From JAADDV01 sp964582875 (GTDB lineage Bacteria; Aquificota; Aquificia; Aquificales; Hydrogenothermaceae): a DNA stretch of 21,699 nucleotides. A program made the translations under genes and the position numbers. Positions 1-6,959 of this stretch are shown in pieces (within the stretch, counting starts at the first letter, position 1; each line of letters starts with the position of its first letter). The notes beneath the pieces are model-generated. The model saw only the letters and a list, made by a program, of their open reading frames with translations. It was not told where the DNA came from and did not search any database. Location of the stretch: the NCBI GenBank assembly GCA_964582875.1, contig CAZOTZ010000022.1, positions 1 to 21,699 of the forward strand, in the 5' to 3' direction.

Positions 1-3
1 AAA

Positions 4-411
4 ATGACACTTTTAAGATTTTTAGCTGTTTTAATGATTTTTTTATTCTCATCATGTAAAAACATGTACTCAAAGGTTTACGACAAAACATCAGTTGGAA
101 GTATAAAATGTTTAAAAGTTTCTGGAAAAGACATTTTCTTAAACAATAAGGTTAGAAAATCTTTAAAGGAAAAAGGTATACCTGTAAAAGATAACTGCCC
201 ATTTGTTGTTGATGTCTATGCTTTAAAACTTTCCCAGTGTAATTCACCAAAAGGGAAATCAATAGGAGCAGATTTTGACGGATACATAAGGTTTTCTGTT
301 TATAAAGGGAAAAAACTTATATACAGGTGTCAGGAAGATTACAAAGGAGAGTTTGGGGATTATCTAATAGAAGATTTAGTCAGTAAAATGAAAAAAGATT
401 TAAAAATGTAG
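4..411 (+). CDS. small putative lipoprotein of unknown function
   Basis: A 135-residue protein that I do not recognise as a named family. The N-terminus is a hydrophobic signal (about residues 4-16) followed by LFSSC, a weak lipobox with Cys18, so it is probably exported and lipid-anchored. The mature part is Lys-rich and beta-prone, with three further Cys residues (CLK, DNCPF, SQCNS) and one late Cys (YRCQED), so disulfides are possible after export. The start at base 4 has almost no upstream sequence in the window, so the true start and the ribosome binding site cannot be judged. pgpA follows after a short gap holding a promoter-like site. Coding status is supported by the signal peptide and by codon usage like that of its neighbours; function is unknown. 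Confidence 0.7.
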   Translation: MTLLRFLAVLMIFLFSSCKNMYSKVYDKTSVGSIKCLKVSGKDIFLNNKVRKSLKEKGIPVKDNCPFVVDVYALKLSQCNSPKGKSIGADFDGYIRFSVYKGKKLIYRCQEDYKGEFGDYLIEDLVSKMKKDLKM

Positions 412-415
412 ATAT

Positions 416-424
416 TGCTATAAT
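416..424 (+). promoter_or_regulatory. extended -10 promoter element upstream of pgpA
   Basis: The bases read TGCTATAAT, a perfect extended -10 (TGnTATAAT), 29 bases before the pgpA ATG and just after the stop of the lipoprotein gene. No good -35 is visible, which extended -10 promoters can tolerate. It suggests that pgpA-purM, and perhaps the glycosidase gene, can be transcribed separately from the upstream lipoprotein gene. Confidence 0.45.
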
Positions 425-442
425 ACTTTATTATTTCTGTTT

Positions 443-447
443 AGGAG
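443..447 (+). promoter_or_regulatory. ribosome binding site deciding the pgpA start
   Basis: AGGAG lies 6 bases before ATG at 454 but only 3 bases before an in-frame TTG at 451. The spacing favours the ATG. Confidence 0.6.
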
Positions 448-453
448 TTTTTG

Positions 454-1026
454 ATGGAACAAAAAACTCAGGAAAAAGAAGAAATACTTCAAGAACAGGA
501 AATCCTTAACCAATCACAGCAAAAAACACAGGAAGAAAAAGCCCCTGAAGATAGTCTAAAGTTTATGATTGCTTACATGCTTGCAACAGGTCTTTTTGTT
601 GGGAAAATACCTAAAATCCCTGGAACAGCTGGAACCCTTGTTGGAGTTTTCCCTATCCTTATATACTGGATGAGGGGAGGAGAGTACCAGCTTATAAATC
701 AGATAGCTATAACCCTTGCTGTTTTCTTTTTAGGGGTCTGGGCTTCTACAGTTGTTGTAGAAACACTAAAAGATGGTAAAGACCCTGAATACATAGTTAT
801 AGATGAGATAGCTGGTTATATGGTTTCAATGATTGGATTTTTCCCTAGTATACAGCACCTTTTCTTAGCTTTCGTTATTTTTAGAATTTTTGATATCCTC
901 AAACCACCTCCTATAAAATGGTTTGAAAAACTTCCTTCAGGTCTTGGAATAATGGCTGACGATATTATTGCCGGTGTTTACACGTGGATTGTTATGTTTG
1001 TTTTAGTCAATTATTTAGGTTTGTAA
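454..1026 (+). CDS. pgpA: phosphatidylglycerophosphatase A
   Basis: This inner-membrane enzyme removes phosphate from phosphatidylglycerophosphate to give phosphatidylglycerol, the precursor of cardiolipin. The family signature is clear: GKIPKIPGTAGTLVG near residue 50, DEIAGYMVS near 115, FRIFDILKPPPI near 145 and GLGIMADDIIAGV near 163, interleaved with four or so hydrophobic segments. The conserved acidic residues of these motifs (Asp-Glu in DEIAG, Asp-Asp in ADD) are present. The first 40 or so residues are an acidic, Gln- and Glu-rich extension before the usual start of the family, probably cytoplasmic and disordered. The ATG at 454 is chosen over the TTG at 451 because of AGGAG spacing. 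purM follows 10 bases after the stop with its own strong ribosome site, so the two are likely co-transcribed. Confidence 0.92.
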   Translation: MEQKTQEKEEILQEQEILNQSQQKTQEEKAPEDSLKFMIAYMLATGLFVGKIPKIPGTAGTLVGVFPILIYWMRGGEYQLINQIAITLAVFFLGVWASTVVVETLKDGKDPEYIVIDEIAGYMVSMIGFFPSIQHLFLAFVIFRIFDILKPPPIKWFEKLPSGLGIMADDIIAGVYTWIVMFVLVNYLGL

Positions 1027-1036
1027 GGAGAGGGTT

Positions 1037-2062
1037 ATGCTAAGCTATAAAGATGCAGGAGTTGACATAGAAAAAGCAGACAGATTTGTTCAGCAGATAA
1101 AAGGATTTGTAAAAGAGACTTTCAATAAAAACGTAATAACACCAATAGGTGGTTTTGCTGGAGCTTATTTACTTGAGATTGCAAAATACAGGGAGCCTGT
1201 AATAACATCCTCAACAGATGGAGTAGGAACAAAGTTAAAAATAGCCCAGTCTGTTGACAAACACGACACAATAGGTATTGACCTTGTTGCAATGTGTGTT
1301 AACGACCTTATAACAACAACATCAAAACCTCTTTTTTTCCTTGATTACTTTGCAACAGGAAAACTTGAACCCCATGTAGCTGTTGATGTTGTAAAAGGGA
1401 TAGCAGAAGGGTGTAAGCAAGCTGAATGTGCCCTTATAGGAGGAGAAACAGCAGAAATGCCTGGTATGTACAGGGAAGGAGAATATGACCTTGCAGGGTT
1501 TGCTGTTGGAGTTGTTGAAAAAGAAAAAATGCTTGATGGTTCAAAAACACAGAAAGGAGATGTTCTTATAGGGTTAGCTTCTTCAGGAATACACAGCAAT
1601 GGTTATTCCCTTGTTAGAAAGCTTTTAGAAGTAAAAGGATACCCGTTAGACCAGTATATAGAAGAGTTTGGAAAAAAGATATGGGAAGAGCTGCTAACGC
1701 CTACAAAGATATACGTTAAGCCTGTAATGAAACTAATTGAAGAAAATATTGATATACACGCAATAGCCCATATAACAGGAGGGGGAATTCCTGGAAATCT
1801 CATTAGAGTTTTAAATAAAAATGTTAAAGCTGTAATTGAAGAAGGTAGCTGGGAAGTTTTACCAGTTTTCAGATGGATACAAAAAGAAGGAAATATAGAA
1901 AAAAGCGAAATGTACAGAACATTTAATATGGGAATTGGTCTAATTTTAGCTGTACCTGAAAAAGAAAAAGAAAAAGCTATAAAAACACTTGAAGCGTCAG
2001 GGGAAAAAGTATATCTAATAGGTCATCTAGAGGAAGGAGAAAAGTCTGTAAATATTATATAA
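1037..2062 (+). CDS. purM: phosphoribosylformylglycinamidine cyclo-ligase (AIR synthetase)
   Basis: PurM closes the imidazole ring in an ATP-dependent step of purine synthesis, turning FGAM into aminoimidazole ribonucleotide in the cytoplasm. At 341 residues it has the normal family length. Diagnostic stretches are STDGVGTKLKIA (about 58-69, nucleotide and substrate binding), DLVAMCVNDL (about 82-91), GGETAEMPG (about 136-144), ASSGIHSNGYSL (about 182-193) and AHITGGGIPGN (about 244-254). The start ATG is preceded by AAGGAGAGGG, which overlaps the pgpA stop codon, so translation is probably coupled. No other purine gene is in the window; the link to pgpA looks like operon packing and not a shared pathway. 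Confidence 0.97.
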   Translation: MLSYKDAGVDIEKADRFVQQIKGFVKETFNKNVITPIGGFAGAYLLEIAKYREPVITSSTDGVGTKLKIAQSVDKHDTIGIDLVAMCVNDLITTTSKPLFFLDYFATGKLEPHVAVDVVKGIAEGCKQAECALIGGETAEMPGMYREGEYDLAGFAVGVVEKEKMLDGSKTQKGDVLIGLASSGIHSNGYSLVRKLLEVKGYPLDQYIEEFGKKIWEELLTPTKIYVKPVMKLIEENIDIHAIAHITGGGIPGNLIRVLNKNVKAVIEEGSWEVLPVFRWIQKEGNIEKSEMYRTFNMGIGLILAVPEKEKEKAIKTLEASGEKVYLIGHLEEGEKSVNII

Positions 2063-2095
2063 AGGGCAGAAAAAACAACAAAAAAAGAGGAAGAA

Positions 2096-4174
2096 ATGCC
2101 CTTAAAAAAGTATATAGAAAAAGCTAAAAAAATTCTTGAAAAAAACTGGACTGGTTATTATACAGTTCCATCTGTCCACCTTTACCCACACCAGTGGAAC
2201 TGGGATTCTGGATTTATAGCTATAGGATACTCCCATTATAGTACAGAGAGAGCTATAAAAGAAATAGCCCACCTTTTTAAAGCCCAGTGGAAAAATGGAA
2301 TGGTTCCACAAATAGTCTTCAATCAAAACTCCCTTGGAAAATACTTCCCTGAGCCTGATTTCTGGGAAGCCCATAAATCACCATTTGCCCCTGAAAATGT
2401 AATAACTTCTGGTATAACGATGCCCCCTATACATGGATATGCTGTTTTAAAAATATACGAAAATGCAAAAGATAAAGAAAAAGTAATTCCATTTCTAAAG
2501 TGGATATTTCCAAAAATTGTGAAGTACCACAGATACCTGTATTTAGAAAGAAACCCAAAAGATAACGGTCTTATATATATAAGACATCCCTGGGAATCTG
2601 GAATGGATAACTCTCCACTATGGGATGAACCACTAAACAGGATAGATATAAATAAAGTTAAAATTCCAGATTTCCAGCGAAAAGATGACAAGATAATAGA
2701 CCCTGAACAAAGACCCCGGGATATAGATTACAAAAGATACATATACCTTGTAGATATATTTAGAAAAAACCAGTACGATGAAAAAAAGATATTTTTAGAC
2801 TGTCCTTTTCTAACAATAGACCCTCTTTTTAACTCTGTACTGTGTGCATCAAACTTAGCCCTTATAAAGATAGCAGACATAATAGGACAGAGCTACAAAG
2901 AGATTGAGGAATGGTACAGACTAACATCAAGGGCTGTCAGAGATGAACTTTACAGCTACAGGGACAAAATATTTTACGGTTATGATTTTGTAGCAGATAA
3001 ACTTTTAGAAAAACCTACAGCAGCAGGATTTTTACCACTCTTTGGTGAAATACCAACCCAGACACAGGCTGAAGAACTCCTTGAATATATGAACTCTGCA
3101 AGCTTCTGTCATATCCATGAAGATGAGTGTTTTGCAATACCAAACTACGACAAAAGAAAAGAAGACTTTAGTAGGAAAAATTACTGGAGAGGACCTGTAT
3201 GGATAAATATAAACTGGATGATATATCAAGGGCTGAAAAAATACGGTTTTAAAAGAAAAGCAAAGCATCTTGAAAAAACTATACTTGAGCTACCAATAAG
3301 ATTTGATTTTTATGAGTACTTTGATTCTTATGAAGGAACTGGATACGGAACAAAGGATTTCTCATGGACAGCTGCCCTTTTTATAGACCTTGCTTATGAG
3401 TATATGAAACAGGAGAATATTGAAGAAAAACTCCCGATTTTTGTTGAGGAAACAGTTATCAATAAAAATGAAAACAGGATAAAAATTTACCATTCAGAAG
3501 GAATACATGAAAAATTCAACAGAACTGTAAAAGAGATATTTGAAAACTTTTCTATAGACGGCTCTGTAAGATATAACAAAATAAAAATATCCCCTGAATA
3601 TAAAATCTACCGTGTTGTATCAGCAGATTTAGAAAACTTTAATCCTGATAGGCTCAGTAATAGAGAAAAATTAGCATTTTTCATAAACCTGTACAACATG
3701 ATGGTTATAGATTTAGTGATACAGAAAAGAATTAAAGAATCTGTTATGGAAATAGAGAATTTTTTTACAAATCTAAAGTATATCCTAAACAAAAGAAAAA
3801 TCTCCCTTTACGATATAGAGTTTGAAATTCTGAAAAGTATTCCTGTAGACAGGGAAATAGTAAGAAAAATCCCTTTTGCTCTTGTGAGGGGTTCAAAAAC
3901 ATCTCCACATCTTAGGTTTTTTACAGAAGAAAACATAGAAGAAGGATTAAATCTTTCTATAAAAGATTATATCTCTTCTTCAGACCTTGTTCTTATACCT
4001 GAAGAGAAAAAAATATTTGTACCTGAATTTATAAAATGGCACACAGATATATTTAAATCCTTAGAAGATGTTAAAAATCTTTTAAGAAGTTTTTTTAAAA
4101 ACAGCAAAAAACAGTTTCTTGAAAATGCTAAAAACATTGATTTTTTAAAGCACGATTGGAGGTTAAACAGTTAG
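2096..4174 (+). CDS. GH63-like glycosidase fused to a degenerate DUF547 domain
   Basis: This 692-residue protein has two parts. Residues 1 to about 440 match the (alpha/alpha)6 glycosidases of the GH63 / mannosylglycerate-glucosylglycerate hydrolase type: HQWNWDSGF (32-40), HPWESGMDNSP (164-174), WRGPVWININW (364-374) and the late DFSWTAAL (421-428). Asp171 is the likely general acid and Glu413 (in YEGTG) a candidate base; both are assigned by motif only. Residues from about 465 to 692 match DUF547: REKLAFFINLYN (523-534), a SLYDIE segment, an IFVPEFIKWH segment and a terminal HDWRLN. The cysteines of the usual DUF547 motif (ALnCASxSCPPL) are replaced here by ALVRGSKTSPHL. The ATG is preceded by GAGG with 5-base spacing. 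No signal peptide is seen, so it should be cytoplasmic. Aquificota such as Persephonella marina are known to carry glucosylglycerate synthesis enzymes (GpgS, GpgP), so a compatible-solute substrate is plausible but inferred; trehalase-like or glycogen-related activity cannot be excluded. Confidence 0.75.
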   Translation: MPLKKYIEKAKKILEKNWTGYYTVPSVHLYPHQWNWDSGFIAIGYSHYSTERAIKEIAHLFKAQWKNGMVPQIVFNQNSLGKYFPEPDFWEAHKSPFAPENVITSGITMPPIHGYAVLKIYENAKDKEKVIPFLKWIFPKIVKYHRYLYLERNPKDNGLIYIRHPWESGMDNSPLWDEPLNRIDINKVKIPDFQRKDDKIIDPEQRPRDIDYKRYIYLVDIFRKNQYDEKKIFLDCPFLTIDPLFNSVLCASNLALIKIADIIGQSYKEIEEWYRLTSRAVRDELYSYRDKIFYGYDFVADKLLEKPTAAGFLPLFGEIPTQTQAEELLEYMNSASFCHIHEDECFAIPNYDKRKEDFSRKNYWRGPVWININWMIYQGLKKYGFKRKAKHLEKTILELPIRFDFYEYFDSYEGTGYGTKDFSWTAALFIDLAYEYMKQENIEEKLPIFVEETVINKNENRIKIYHSEGIHEKFNRTVKEIFENFSIDGSVRYNKIKISPEYKIYRVVSADLENFNPDRLSNREKLAFFINLYNMMVIDLVIQKRIKESVMEIENFFTNLKYILNKRKISLYDIEFEILKSIPVDREIVRKIPFALVRGSKTSPHLRFFTEENIEEGLNLSIKDYISSSDLVLIPEEKKIFVPEFIKWHTDIFKSLEDVKNLLRSFFKNSKKQFLENAKNIDFLKHDWRLNS

Positions 4175-4188
4175 TTTTTCTATATAAA

Positions 4189-4197
4189 TGGTATAAT
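4189..4197 (+). promoter_or_regulatory. extended -10 promoter element upstream of the sugar dehydrogenase
   Basis: The 46-base gap between the glycosidase and the dehydrogenase contains TGGTATAAT, a perfect extended -10, 23 bases before the ATG. No clear -35 is visible. It marks the likely start of the dehydrogenase-oligosaccharyltransferase transcript. Confidence 0.5.
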
Positions 4198-4220
4198 AAG
4201 AGAAAAAAGAGGGGGAAAAG

Positions 4221-6932
4221 ATGGATTTATCAACATTTCAAAAAGGCAACAATGGGAAAATAGCAGTTATTGGACTTGGGTACGTAGGTCTTCCTTTAGC
4301 GGTACTTTTTGACAGTAAATACAACGTAATAGGATTTGATATTAACTCAGAAAGGATAAAAGAGTTAAAAGAAGGCTTTGACAGAACAAGGGAAGTTGAG
4401 TCTGAAAAACTGAAAAAATCAGATATACAGTTTACAGATAATCCGGAAAAAATATCAGAAGCAAAGATTATTATAGTTACAGTACCTACACCTATTGATG
4501 AATACAGAATTCCAGACCTGAGACCTATCAGGAGTGCAACAAAAACAGTAGGAAAGTATATGACTAAAGGTTCTATTGTTGTTTATGAATCAACTGTATA
4601 CCCAGGACTAACTGAAGAAGAATGTGTTCCTATCTTAGAAAAAGAAAGTGGTATGAAATGGAAAGAGGATTTCCATGTTGGTTATTCCCCTGAAAGGGTT
4701 AACCCTGGAGACAAACAGCATACAATAGATAAAATTGTGAAAGTTGTTGCAGGAGATACCCCTGAAATTACAGAGTTTTTAGCTCAGCTTTACGGTTCTG
4801 TAATCACTGCAGGGGTACATAAAGCACCAGATATAAAAACTGCAGAAGCTGCAAAAGTTATAGAAAACACCCAGAGGGATTTAAACATAGCCCTTATGAA
4901 TGAGCTATCTATTATTTTCAACAAGATGGGAATAGATACAAAAGAAGTATTAGAAGCAGCAGCAACAAAATGGAACTTCCTCAGGTTTGAACCTGGGCTT
5001 GTAGGAGGCCACTGTCAGGTAGGCTCAGAAAAAATAACTATAAAACATAAAAATAGAGTTTTTGATACAACATTAGAAGACTTTATTGAAAATTTAAGAC
5101 CTAAGAAAAAAGTAAACTTTTATGGAACACAGCTTTTATTCCCTGAAGAAAAATTTGAAGTTCTAACTTTCAATCCATATAAAGAGGATTTTGAATTTAC
5201 ACCTGTAAGAGTCTTTACTAAAAGAAAATATAATAAGCTTGTAAATGTAAGATTATCCTCAGGTCAATATATAAAGGTATCTGATAAACATCCATTTATA
5301 GTAAAGAAAGGAAGTACCTATGACGTTAAACTGGCAAACCAACTAAGTATTGGAGATGAAATACCTTTAACAAAAAAATTACCTGCTATTTATAAAAACA
5401 TAAAGCTAAATGTGATTGATATTATTTCCAAAACAGACTTAATAGAGAAAGTTAGAGTTAAACCTAAAAATAAAAGCTGGAAAGATTTTAAACTATTTAA
5501 AAAGTTTTTAAGTAAGAATTACCTTGGTAAAAAAGTATCGAACTATTTTTACTGGAACTATTTACCGCTGCAGGATTATATAAAAATCAGAGAGCATTTC
5601 ACTAAACATTACAATGAAGAAGATTTGATTTTAATTACAGGTAGAGGAGCATCTATATCAAAATGTCCTACTGTTATCAATATAGATAAAGACTTTGCAA
5701 GGTTTATAGGTTACTACCTGTCTGAAGGATGTCTAACAGAAGATGAGAAAACAGCCAGAATAAGAATAACTGTAAATTCAGAAGAAAAAGAACTATTAAA
5801 AGATATTACTTCCATTTTAGAAAAATTGGATATTACTTACTCTTTATACAAAGACAAGAATTTCAAATCTTTAACAATTAAAATATCAAATCAGATGTTA
5901 AGTCATGTATTAAAAGAGTTAGATACAGGTAAAAACAGTTATGATGCAAAAATTCCAGATATTATTATGTATAATACAGATGAGATAAGAAAAGAAACCT
6001 TGAAAGCGTTATTCAGGGGAGATGGTGGTTTTTCTTACAGTAAAGGATTAACAAAAATCTCTTATTTTACTTCTTCTGAGATACTTTACTACCAAGTAAC
6101 TCTACTTCTCATGAATTTTGGTATATTCCCTTATCATATGAAAAGAAAAGGATTAATAGAAATTTACTCAAAGAAAGATATAGAAAAGATGCAAGAATTC
6201 TTTTTAGATAGCAAGAAAAATAAACTTAAGATAGCTATCAATGAAAAATCTACTGGAAAGATTAAAAATTACGAAACAGATAAAGATTTCTTTATAGCAA
6301 AAGTAAAAGAGATAAAAGAAGAAGAAGGAGATACTTTTGTATATTCACTGGAAGTACCTGAAACAAAAAACTACATTACAACCGGTGGAGTTATCACCCA
6401 CAATTGTATTGGCGTAGACCCTTACTATCTGACATTTAAAGCTGAAGCTATAGGTCACCATCCAGAAGTAATACTTGCAGGAAGAAGAATTAACGACTAC
6501 ATGGGAAAATTTGTTGCAGAAAATACAGTTAAAAACCTTATAAAAGCAGGAAAAGCTGTAAAAGGAAGTAAAGTCCTTATACTTGGTTTAACCTTTAAAG
6601 AAAACATAGCAGATATAAGGAACACAAAAGTTGTTGACGTTTACAATGAGCTAAAAGAGTATGGTATAGATGTGTTTGTTTACGACCCGTTTGCGTATCC
6701 TGAGGAAGTTGAAGAGGAGTACGGTATAAAGCTTTTAGATGATATAGAAAAGGAAAAACCGTATGACGCAGTGGTGGTAGCAGTAAAACACAGACCATTT
6801 ATAGAAGAGCTTGACTTTAAAGAGTATAAAAGACTTATGGAAAATGGGGATAAACCTGTTCTTATTGATATAAAAGGACTCTACAACAGAGAAAAAGCTT
6901 TAAAAGAGGGGTTCCTTTACTGGAGATTATAA
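4221..6932 (+). CDS. nucleotide-sugar dehydrogenase (UDP-GlcNAc/GalNAc 6-dehydrogenase type) with intein
   Basis: After splicing, the host enzyme is 439 residues, normal for the UDP-glucose/UDP-N-acetylhexosamine dehydrogenases that oxidise C6 twice with NAD+ to give a UDP-uronic acid. The N-terminal Rossmann fold begins IAVIGLGYVGLPLAVLF (about 14-30). VPTPID, YESTVYPG, GYSPERVNPGD and the middle-domain AAKVIENTQRDLNIALMNE follow. The catalytic motif GLVGGHC is split: GGH is residues 262-264 and the catalytic Cys with IGVDPYYL starts at residue 729, with an intein between. The C-terminal domain (GHHPEVILAGRRINDYMGKF, VLILGLTFKENIADIRN) looks most like the WbpO/VipA/TviB/WecC group and less like UDP-glucose dehydrogenase, so an N-acetylhexosamine substrate is more likely; sequence alone does not settle it. 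GAGGGGG lies just before the ATG. The oligosaccharyltransferase gene follows after 27 bases, suggesting that the product ends up in a glycan. Confidence 0.93.
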   Translation: MDLSTFQKGNNGKIAVIGLGYVGLPLAVLFDSKYNVIGFDINSERIKELKEGFDRTREVESEKLKKSDIQFTDNPEKISEAKIIIVTVPTPIDEYRIPDLRPIRSATKTVGKYMTKGSIVVYESTVYPGLTEEECVPILEKESGMKWKEDFHVGYSPERVNPGDKQHTIDKIVKVVAGDTPEITEFLAQLYGSVITAGVHKAPDIKTAEAAKVIENTQRDLNIALMNELSIIFNKMGIDTKEVLEAAATKWNFLRFEPGLVGGHCQVGSEKITIKHKNRVFDTTLEDFIENLRPKKKVNFYGTQLLFPEEKFEVLTFNPYKEDFEFTPVRVFTKRKYNKLVNVRLSSGQYIKVSDKHPFIVKKGSTYDVKLANQLSIGDEIPLTKKLPAIYKNIKLNVIDIISKTDLIEKVRVKPKNKSWKDFKLFKKFLSKNYLGKKVSNYFYWNYLPLQDYIKIREHFTKHYNEEDLILITGRGASISKCPTVINIDKDFARFIGYYLSEGCLTEDEKTARIRITVNSEEKELLKDITSILEKLDITYSLYKDKNFKSLTIKISNQMLSHVLKELDTGKNSYDAKIPDIIMYNTDEIRKETLKALFRGDGGFSYSKGLTKISYFTSSEILYYQVTLLLMNFGIFPYHMKRKGLIEIYSKKDIEKMQEFFLDSKKNKLKIAINEKSTGKIKNYETDKDFFIAKVKEIKEEEGDTFVYSLEVPETKNYITTGGVITHNCIGVDPYYLTFKAEAIGHHPEVILAGRRINDYMGKFVAENTVKNLIKAGKAVKGSKVLILGLTFKENIADIRNTKVVDVYNELKEYGIDVFVYDPFAYPEEVEEEYGIKLLDDIEKEKPYDAVVVAVKHRPFIEELDFKEYKRLMENGDKPVLIDIKGLYNREKALKEGFLYWRL
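5013..6404 (+). mobile_element. intein with LAGLIDADG homing endonuclease, inside the dehydrogenase
   Basis: An in-frame insert of 464 codons (protein residues 265-728) interrupts the catalytic motif. It starts with Cys (block A, CQVGSEKI) and ends with THN, followed by the extein Cys, giving all the standard splicing residues: Cys1, penultimate His, terminal Asn and Cys+1. Block B reads VRLSSGQYIKVSDKHPF, with the conserved His but Ser where Thr is usual. Block F is YSLEVPETKNYITTGG. The centre holds two dodecapeptide motifs of a LAGLIDADG endonuclease: FARFIGYYLSEG, with Glu in the acidic position as in many archaeal-type inteins, and LKALFRGDGGFS. The frame is intact, so both splicing and homing may be active. 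Its bases are more AT-rich than the flanking exteins. Confidence 0.95.
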
Positions 6933-6959
6933 ACAGATATAAAGAGGAAGGGAAGTGGA

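Noticed and set aside
2063..2095. Riboswitch or attenuator near purM
   Set aside because: The gaps on both sides of purM are 10 and 33 bases, too short for a purine riboswitch, and no aptamer-like core is seen.
3479..4174. Possibility that the glycosidase and DUF547 parts are two genes with a missed boundary
   Set aside because: The frame is continuous through the junction with no stop and no ribosome site plus ATG at the domain border, so a fusion is the simpler reading.
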